Origin: Methanoregula sp.
GTDB lineage: Archaea > Halobacteriota > Methanomicrobia > Methanomicrobiales > Methanospirillaceae
Direction: 5' to 3'
DNA length: 11,740 nucleotides
Assembly: GCF_002835825.1 (NCBI RefSeq)
Contig: NZ_PIZH01000025.1
Coordinates: 1 to 11,740 of the forward strand
The notes under the pieces are model-generated. The model ran no database searches, had not been told where the DNA came from, and saw only the letters and a program-made list of their open reading frames with translations. The translations under genes were made by a program, and so were the position numbers. Shown here piece after piece: positions 6,191-11,740 of this stretch (its first letter is position 1; every line of letters starts with the position of its first letter).

Positions 6191-8251
6191 ATGGCATTGC
6201 GAAGGGAGATCACTGCCCGCCTCACCGCTCTTCTGCGGGAGAACCCTCAGGGGCTCAGCATCACGGAGATCGTAAACAAGATTGAGATCAACCGGAATAC
6301 TGCAAGCCGGTATCTCGACAATCTCCTTATCTCCGGACAGGTCGAGATGCGCCATTTCGGGATGGCGAAGATCTACCGCCTCTCCGAGCGGTTGCCGGTC
6401 TCCTCGGTCCTCTCCCTCTCCTCCGAGTTCGTGATGCAGGTAGATGCAGGCCTTCGCGTTGTATTCCTCAACATGCCGTTTGCCCGGCTTATCGGCACAG
6501 AGGAGAAGGAGGTTACCGGAAAGAACATCGAGTTCACGAAGATCCCTTCCTTTTTCGATGACAACTTTCCCCGGCTTCTCGCATCCATCCAAGAGGGGGT
6601 TTCCGGGACAGAGTCCCGGGGCGATCTGGATCTTCCTGCATGCGAACGCTCCTTTTCGTACCGCGTTGTCCCTATTGTCTTTTCTGCCGGGCAGAAAGGA
6701 GCCTCCCTGATTCTCGAAGATATCACTGAGAGGAGAAGGAGCGAGGCCCTCCTCCGGGAAAGCGAAGAGAAGTTCCGGGCCCTCTTCAACAATGCAAGCG
6801 ACATGATCACGCTTCATGCCCTTACCGAAAATCTGGCACAGGGACACTATCTTGAGGTGAATGATGTCACCTGCCGGAAGCTGAAATACACCCGGGGTGA
6901 ACTCCTCGGGATGAGCCCCCGGGATCTCGTTGCCCCGGATTCACTGGCGGCTGTAAACCGCAGCAGCAGAACGCTCCGGGAGGAGGGACATGCCACCTCC
7001 GAAGCCGTTCTTCTGACAAAAGACGGACAGAGAATCCCGGTCGAGATCAATGCCCACCTCTTTGATTTCAAAGGTAAACCCGTGGCTCTCGCAATAATCC
7101 GTGACATCACCCTGAGGAAACAGGCAGAGGGCCAGCTCCACCTCATGAAGACCTCCATCGAGAGCGCCTATGATGAAGTCTTCTGGATGGACATGGCGGG
7201 AAATTTCGTTTTTGTCAATGACGCTGCCTGCCAGGAGACCGGGTATTCGCGCGAGGAACTGATGGCAATGACCGTTTTCGATCTCGACCCGGACTTTTCA
7301 CTGGCCCGGTGGGAGGAGTCGGTGGCGGACCTGCGGAAGAACAAAAAACAGTTCTTCCAGACGCGGCACCGGAGAAAGGACGGCGTAATTATTGACGTGG
7401 AGATCGGTTCGGTCTATGTCGCGCGCGGGAAAGAAGAATTCGCGTTCTGTTTTGTCCGGGACATCACGGAACGCAACCGGATCGAGGCTGCCTTAAAGGA
7501 GAGCGAGGCCCGGTATCGCTCCCTTGCAGAGGCATCGCAGGACATGATCTTCGTTGTTGACCACGATGACCGGGTGCTCTACGTCAACCGGCGGGCGGCG
7601 GATTTCCTCCATGTTGTCCCGGACACAATCATCGGACAGCCGAGGAGCAGGTTCTTCCCAACCGAGGTCTCTGCCGGCCAGCTCATGGGGCTCCGGCAGG
7701 TCTTCTCTTCCGGTGAGCCCGTAAGAACCGAGAGCCCCATGACAACACCTGACGGGGAAGTCCTGTGGTTCGACCATGCCCTCATGCCCATTTCAGACGC
7801 AACAGGCAGCGTCACGTCAGTGCTCGGCGTATCCCGTGACATCACCAAACGCGTTGCTGCCGAGCGGGAGCAGCGGATAAACGAGGAGAAGAACCGTTTC
7901 ATCGCTGAACACAGCGTGGATATTATCCACCGGCTGGACCCGGAGTGCGTCCTGCTGTACACCTCCCCATCGGTAAAGACACTCCTTGGATATGAACCAG
8001 AGGAGGTGCTGGGGAAGCCTGTCCTCGGCATGATCCATCCTGATGACCTTCCGGGTGTGATACAGGACCTCCACGCGATCCACGAGAGAGGAAAACAGAT
8101 CACAACATCGACATTCCGGTTCCGGCACAGGGACGGACAATACATCCTCTTTGAGTCAACAACCCGCATTATCCGTGACCAGGATGGGAAGGTGAAGGAG
8201 TTTTTGAATATCTCCCGCGACATCTCAGGCAGGGAGAGAGAAAATTCTTAA
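6191..8251 (+). CDS. helix-turn-helix protein with five PAS domains, no kinase domain
   Basis: 686 residues, predicted soluble: no signal peptide or membrane helix is visible. Residues ~3-68 form a winged helix-turn-helix (LSITEIVNKIEINRNTASRYL as the helix-turn-helix, FGMAKIYRLSE as the wing). Then come five PAS/PAC units ending at DITERR (177-182), DITLRK (305-310), DITERN (424-429), DITKRV (550-555) and DISGRE (677-682). The chain stops nine residues after the start of the last PAC end-motif, with no histidine kinase, response-regulator or cyclase domain. The simplest reading is a one-component sensor: PAS domains bind a ligand or cofactor and control DNA binding by the N-terminal domain. 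It might also partner with a separate kinase. Ligands (heme, flavin, small molecules) cannot be assigned from the sequence. The start agrees with the upstream TATA box. The gene is flanked by its own promoter and followed by 92 bases before the next gene. Confidence 0.9.
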   Translation: MALRREITARLTALLRENPQGLSITEIVNKIEINRNTASRYLDNLLISGQVEMRHFGMAKIYRLSERLPVSSVLSLSSEFVMQVDAGLRVVFLNMPFARLIGTEEKEVTGKNIEFTKIPSFFDDNFPRLLASIQEGVSGTESRGDLDLPACERSFSYRVVPIVFSAGQKGASLILEDITERRRSEALLRESEEKFRALFNNASDMITLHALTENLAQGHYLEVNDVTCRKLKYTRGELLGMSPRDLVAPDSLAAVNRSSRTLREEGHATSEAVLLTKDGQRIPVEINAHLFDFKGKPVALAIIRDITLRKQAEGQLHLMKTSIESAYDEVFWMDMAGNFVFVNDAACQETGYSREELMAMTVFDLDPDFSLARWEESVADLRKNKKQFFQTRHRRKDGVIIDVEIGSVYVARGKEEFAFCFVRDITERNRIEAALKESEARYRSLAEASQDMIFVVDHDDRVLYVNRRAADFLHVVPDTIIGQPRSRFFPTEVSAGQLMGLRQVFSSGEPVRTESPMTTPDGEVLWFDHALMPISDATGSVTSVLGVSRDITKRVAAEREQRINEEKNRFIAEHSVDIIHRLDPECVLLYTSPSVKTLLGYEPEEVLGKPVLGMIHPDDLPGVIQDLHAIHERGKQITTSTFRFRHRDGQYILFESTTRIIRDQDGKVKEFLNISRDISGRERENS

Positions 8252-8320
8252 GAAGACCGGAACCTCTTTTATGGCAAGGGGACGATACCGTCATCTCACT
8301 TTCACCTCCCGCGCCCTGCA

Positions 8321-8328
8321 CTTATTAA
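8321..8328 (+). promoter_or_regulatory. TATA box for the radical SAM gene
   Basis: CTTATTAA, 23 bases before the ATG at 8344. Usual spacing puts the transcript start at about 8350-8352, just before a second in-frame ATG at 8353. This suggests a leaderless mRNA starting at 8353 rather than 8344. Confidence 0.4.
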
Positions 8329-8343
8329 CCAGTCCCCGTCAGA

Positions 8344-9438
8344 ATGAGAGTGATGACCGGATGCGGGGGGAAGCTGGCGCGGCTGACATCACAAAGCCAG
8401 TACGACATCTGTGTTCCCGGGGAGTGTATGCAGCAACTCTCAACGGAGAGCTGCATCACGAGGAACCCGCACGCAGCCGGATGCAACAGGATGCTTAAGG
8501 TGCTCCTCCACGGCAGCTGCTCGTATGACTGCGCCTACTGCTCGGTCCGTCTCGACCGTTCGCATCACTCGTTTGCACCCCGTGAGCTGGCAGACATTGT
8601 CCACGAACAGTACCGGAACAACCTTACCGGGGGGCTCTTTCTGAGTTCCGGTGTGCCGCATGACACCGACGAAGTGATGAGCGGGCTCATCGAGACCGCC
8701 AGGATCCTGAGGAGCCAGGGATACCCGGGATACCTGCACCTGAAGATCCTGCCCGGTGCATCCCGCGATGACATCCAAGAGTCTGCACGGCTCGCGGACT
8801 GCATCAGCCTCAACATCGAGACTACGGGAGAGAGCCGGCTCCGGTTCCTTTCGGGAATCAAGGACTATGCACACGATATCATGAAACGGATAGGCTGGAT
8901 CGCCGATGCTGCTCCCGGGCGCTTCATGACACAGCTCGTTATCGGGGCCGCGGGAGAGACCGACCGGGAGGTCTTCGATTGTGTTACCGCACTCTACGGC
9001 AATCTGCATCCCTCGCGGATCTATTATTCGGGTTTCCGGGCCCTTCCGAAGACCCGGCTCTCCTCCCGCGAGAGCACTCCGGCATGGCGGCCACGGCGCT
9101 GGTACCAGATCGACAGTCTCGTCCGGGAGTACGGTTATTCCCGGGAAGAACTTCTCCCCATCCTGGACGACAACGCGACCCTCCCCAACGACGATCCGAA
9201 AGCACTTCTTGCCCGCGGCAACGATCCGGTTGACCCGAACTCGGCATCCTTTGCAGACCTCCTTCGTGTCCCGGGTATTGGTCCAACCACCGCACGCGCC
9301 ATCATTGCAGCACGGGAGGATCGGTGGATACGGAATCCCGGTGACATAAATATGGATGCAGCCTGCCTGAGACGGGCCATGCCCTACCTGGCCTTTGCCA
9401 AAGTTCCCCGCCAGGCAACCCTTGCCCTGTTTGCCTGA
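8344..9438 (+). CDS. putative DNA modification/repair radical SAM protein with helix-hairpin-helix
   Basis: 364 residues, matching the COG4277 / TIGR03916-like family of radical SAM proteins that end in a helix-hairpin-helix. In bacteria these usually sit beside a uracil-DNA-glycosylase-like gene. The radical SAM cluster motif CSYDCAYC is at 59-66 (Cys 59, 63, 66). GGLFLSSGV (96-104) and HLKILPGA (132-139) are barrel segments typical of the family. The HhH is at about 305-325 (LLRVPGIGPTTARAIIAAR), predicted to grip DNA non-specifically. Four further Cys (23, 28, 37, 47) before the cluster may bind a second metal site. The reaction is unknown. No glycosylase-like partner is in the window. The start could be Met4 (8353), see the TATA box. 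It converges with dapF, with 45 bases between the stops. Confidence 0.88.
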   Translation: MRVMTGCGGKLARLTSQSQYDICVPGECMQQLSTESCITRNPHAAGCNRMLKVLLHGSCSYDCAYCSVRLDRSHHSFAPRELADIVHEQYRNNLTGGLFLSSGVPHDTDEVMSGLIETARILRSQGYPGYLHLKILPGASRDDIQESARLADCISLNIETTGESRLRFLSGIKDYAHDIMKRIGWIADAAPGRFMTQLVIGAAGETDREVFDCVTALYGNLHPSRIYYSGFRALPKTRLSSRESTPAWRPRRWYQIDSLVREYGYSREELLPILDDNATLPNDDPKALLARGNDPVDPNSASFADLLRVPGIGPTTARAIIAAREDRWIRNPGDINMDAACLRRAMPYLAFAKVPRQATLALFA

Positions 9439-9483
9439 CAGAGCTCCTGTAAGATGCGATCAAAGAATAAGATGAATCTGGGA

Positions 9484-10305
9484 TCAGCAGGTAATCCGGC
9501 CGGTAAAGGCCGTCACAGCCGAACCTTCCATCTTTGCACCGTCGCCTTTCAGGTAAATTGTCAGCGGCCCACCCCGGGTTTCTACATCAACAACCTCTCC
9601 CGCCAGGCCCAGTTTGTGGACAACTGCTGCCGAGGCAGTCGCACCGGCACCGCATGACAGGGTCTCGTCTTCCACGCCCCGCTCGAATGTACGGATCCGT
9701 ATGCTGTCCGGGCCGGTTCTCTCGACAACGTTCACGTTCGCCCCTTCCGGGAACGTTGCATGGTGACGAATCTTCGGGGCTATAGACCCGAGATCAACAG
9801 CATCAACTGCATCAACGATAATGACAGCATGCGGAGCGCCTGAATGTACGGCATGGACTTCGTAACCCTCGATGGTCTCACGATACTCACCCGAGCCGGT
9901 GGCAGGAATAGCGGTCCTGTCGAATTTCAGCGGGGACATCGTGATGGTTGCGGTAAACGTGTCCTCCTTGTACTCCATCGAGACTGCTGTCTCTCCAGCG
10001 GGGGTCTCCACGGTACAGGTCTCCTTTACGTACCCATTATCGAACGCGTACTTGGTAAGGCAGCGGATACCATTCCCGTATGGCTCAACCTCATTCTCGT
10101 CAGGCCTGATTAGGCGCATCCGGAGATCGCTCTTCTCTGATTTCGAAAGGAAAATTACCCCGTCAGCCCCGATACCGAAGCGCCGGTCGCAGTAGATTGC
10201 GGAAAACTGCCCTTTCATGTCATCGGGGATAACGGTGTGCTCCCGTTCATCGATAACAATGAAATCATTGCCGTTCTCGTACAGTTTGCTGAAATGAATC
10301 TCCAT
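9484..10305 (-). CDS. dapF: diaminopimelate epimerase homologue with first catalytic Cys replaced by Tyr
   Basis: 273 residues from the chosen start, normal for DapF, which interconverts LL- and meso-diaminopimelate with two active-site cysteines before LysA. Family marks: YENGNDFIVID (9-19), RRFGIGADGV (41-50), PYGNGIRC (75-82), SGAPHAV (155-161), FPEGANVN (185-192), FERGVEDETLSCGAG (207-221). The second catalytic Cys (218) is present. The first, in the usual MCGNGxRC motif, is Tyr76 (TAC codon; Cys TGC is one base away), and the preceding Met is Pro. Other substrate-contact motifs look kept. It may be inactive, use another base, or act on another substrate. The ATG at 10305 matches the family N-terminus. 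An ATG at 10359 would add 18 unlikely residues and lies right beside the probable TATA box. It follows lysA at 131 bases. Confidence 0.85.
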   Translation of the reverse strand: MEIHFSKLYENGNDFIVIDEREHTVIPDDMKGQFSAIYCDRRFGIGADGVIFLSKSEKSDLRMRLIRPDENEVEPYGNGIRCLTKYAFDNGYVKETCTVETPAGETAVSMEYKEDTFTATITMSPLKFDRTAIPATGSGEYRETIEGYEVHAVHSGAPHAVIIVDAVDAVDLGSIAPKIRHHATFPEGANVNVVERTGPDSIRIRTFERGVEDETLSCGAGATASAAVVHKLGLAGEVVDVETRGGPLTIYLKGDGAKMEGSAVTAFTGRITC

Positions 10306-10360
10306 ACAGAATCCCCGCCCTGTCCTGCTGTTACGTACTGTTCTGGAGAGTTGTGCCATT

Positions 10361-10370
10361 CCATAAAGGC
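10361..10370 (-). promoter_or_regulatory. probable TATA box for dapF
   Basis: The minus strand reads GCCTTTATGG, which predicts transcription from about 10340 and a ~35-base leader to the ATG at 10305. The purine-rich GGGCGGGGA before that ATG could serve as ribosome-binding site. The box is only moderately close to consensus. Confidence 0.35.
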
Positions 10371-10396
10371 ATCGGTTGGCACTCCTGCAGAAATAA

Positions 10397-10426
10397 CAAA
10401 AAAGAGATTGCAGGGATATTCCTGCA
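10397..10426 (-). terminator. hairpin plus oligo-T terminator between lysA and dapF
   Basis: On the minus strand a perfect 6-bp stem TGCAGG/CCTGCA (10426-10421 with 10414-10409, 6-base loop) is followed by ATCTCTTTTTTG. It lies just after the lysA stop, so lysA transcription probably ends here and dapF is started separately. Confidence 0.6.
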
Positions 10427-10436
10427 CAGTATCGTA

Positions 10437-11740
10437 TTATTTTTTGTTCCCGGCAGGGAGTGGGGACGGTTCCCTGTTCCGTGCAAGACCGGAGAAGTCC
10501 GATCCCTCGAAGTCGAGAGTGGCGAAATAATCGTTTGCAGTTTCTGCTCGCCGTATCAGTTTCAATTTGCCACCATTCTGCATGAGGAACTCAGCTGACC
10601 GGAGCTTGCCATTGTAGTTGAACCCCATTGCATAGCCGTGCGCTCCCGTGTCGTGGATAACCATGAGGTCCCCGGGGCTGATCTCAGGAAGGATCCGCTG
10701 GACGGCGAACTTGTCGTTGTTCTCGCACAGGCTGCCGGTCACATCGTATACGTGGTCCAGGGGAAGGTTTTCCTTTCCCAGTACGGTGATGTGGTGATAG
10801 GCTCCATAGAGCGCGGGGCGCATCAGGTTTGCCATGCACGCATCCAGCCCGACATAATCGCGGTGCTTCTGCGCAACGTGACGTACGCGGGAGACCAGGT
10901 AGCCATACGGCCCGGTTACCGCCCGTCCGCTCTCCATGACGATGCGTAGCGGTGCAAGACCGTTCCCGACAATGATCTCCTTGTAGTGCTCGTGCACTCT
11001 CTCTGCAAAGTCCCCGATATCCACCTGGTGATCGACAGGAGAATAGGGGATGCCGATGCCCCCGCCGAGATTGATGAACTCTACCCGGATGCCGGTCTTC
11101 TCGTGGATCTCAACGGCAAGGTCAAAGAGCAGCCGGGCTGCATCGGCAAGGATCTCCTCGTCGCGCTGGTTGGAGACGATCATGGCATGCAGGCCAAACC
11201 GGGTTGCACCTTTCTGTTTGGCGATGGTGTATGCCCTGAGGATCTGATCGTGGGTGAGCCCGTATTTTGCTTCACTGGGATTACCGATGATCGGGTTGCC
11301 ATGACTGTAGTCGTCTCCCGGGTTGTAGCGGAAACAGAGAAGCCCGGGGATCCCTGCGGTCTTCTCCAGGAAGTCAAGGTGGGTGATATCGTCAAGGTTG
11401 ATGATCGCCCCGAGTTTTTTTGCCTGGACAAACTCTTCTGCCGGGGTGTCGTTGGAGGTGAACATGATCTCCTCCCCTTTGATCCCGACAGCACTCGCAA
11501 GCTGGAGCTCAGGGAGCGAGCTACAGTCCGCTCCCATGCCCTCCTCATGCAGGAGACGAAGAATATACGGATTGGGGAGAGCCTTGACCGCAAAATAATT
11601 CTGAAAGCCGCCCGCTTTCCCGTCTGTCGTTGGTACCCACGAGAACGCCTTGTACAGCCGGCGGGCTCCTGCACGGATCGCCACTTCCTCGTAGATATGA
11701 AATGGAGTTGGATGTTCCCTCTCAAGCTCCTCGATTTGGG
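10437..11740 (-). CDS. lysA: diaminopimelate decarboxylase, 5' end outside window
   Basis: PLP-dependent, alanine-racemase-fold decarboxylase that converts meso-diaminopimelate to L-lysine, the last step of the pathway. 433 residues are visible and the frame is open to the right edge, starting with QIEELEREHPTPFHIYEE, which is the family's N-terminal region. Only a few residues should be missing, and the GTG at 11684 is an internal Val codon, not the start. Numbering from the window edge: PLP lysine in NYFAVKALPNP (K52), Gly-rich phosphate loop LGGGIG (224-229), ESGR (269-272; EPGR in many relatives), catalytic-pair Cys-Glu in SLCENND (C338, E339), and FNYNGKLRSAEFL near the end with the substrate-facing Tyr (Y375). 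A stretch TTDGKAGGFQ between AFSWVP and NYFAVKA looks longer than in many bacterial LysA proteins. It sits upstream of dapF on the same strand. Confidence 0.93.
   Translation of the reverse strand, partial: QIEELEREHPTPFHIYEEVAIRAGARRLYKAFSWVPTTDGKAGGFQNYFAVKALPNPYILRLLHEEGMGADCSSLPELQLASAVGIKGEEIMFTSNDTPAEEFVQAKKLGAIINLDDITHLDFLEKTAGIPGLLCFRYNPGDDYSHGNPIIGNPSEAKYGLTHDQILRAYTIAKQKGATRFGLHAMIVSNQRDEEILADAARLLFDLAVEIHEKTGIRVEFINLGGGIGIPYSPVDHQVDIGDFAERVHEHYKEIIVGNGLAPLRIVMESGRAVTGPYGYLVSRVRHVAQKHRDYVGLDACMANLMRPALYGAYHHITVLGKENLPLDHVYDVTGSLCENNDKFAVQRILPEISPGDLMVIHDTGAHGYAMGFNYNGKLRSAEFLMQNGGKLKLIRRAETANDYFATLDFEGSDFSGLARNREPSPLPAGNKK

Noticed and set aside
8271..8498. 75-residue plus-strand frame before the radical SAM gene
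   Set aside because: It overlaps the start of the radical SAM coding region in another frame and spans its TATA box.
9439..9483. Terminators between the convergent radical SAM and dapF genes
   Set aside because: No T-tract of five or more on either strand in the 45-base gap, so none was called.
10306..10359. 18-residue N-terminal extension of DapF
   Set aside because: It does not match the DapF family N-terminus and begins directly at the probable TATA box, so it would not be in the mRNA.

Overview
The window looks like chromosome from a methanogenic euryarchaeon, most likely of the order Methanomicrobiales. Methanoregula or a close relative is my best guess from memory; no search was run. 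Reasons: an archaeal Cdc48/VAT AAA+ ATPase, the euryarchaeal RadB recombinase paralogue, a multi-PAS sensor with an N-terminal helix-turn-helix of the kind common in these methanogens, TATA-box promoters with very short leaders, oligo-T terminators and moderately high GC coding sequence.

Layout. 1-318 (+): the C-terminal end of a TauE/SafE-type membrane permease, with an in-frame TAG inside a conserved segment, so probably a decayed gene. 319-1083: 765 bases without a convincing gene. It includes a 229-bp segment (840-1068) bounded by 14-bp imperfect inverted repeats, with two strong GC-rich hairpins inside. 1084-3501 (-): a Cdc48-type double AAA+ ATPase with an unusual insertion in its second ATPase domain. 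3544-4740 (+): larC-type nickel-pincer-cofactor protein, divergent from cdc48 over a very short shared promoter region. 4791-5354 (+): RimJ/RimL-type GNAT acetyltransferase. 5411-6085 (+): radB. 6191-8251 (+): a helix-turn-helix protein with five PAS domains and no kinase. 8344-9438 (+): radical SAM protein with a C-terminal helix-hairpin-helix, of the putative DNA modification/repair family. On the minus strand, converging on it, are dapF (9484-10305) and lysA (10437 to beyond the right edge).

How the genes relate. lysA and dapF are consecutive steps of lysine synthesis from LL-diaminopimelate, but a terminator and a new TATA box separate them. The DapF protein carries Tyr where the family's first catalytic Cys belongs. 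RadB and the radical SAM/HhH protein both suggest DNA transactions, although they appear to be separate transcription units. The rest looks like ordinary mixed chromosomal backbone: I found no CRISPR array, no tRNA or rRNA, no prophage and no recognisable transposase. The points most worth checking are the DapF active-site change, the apparent duplication in the Cdc48 D2 lid, the inverted-repeat element at 840-1068, and the radical SAM protein without its usual uracil-DNA-glycosylase-like partner in view.
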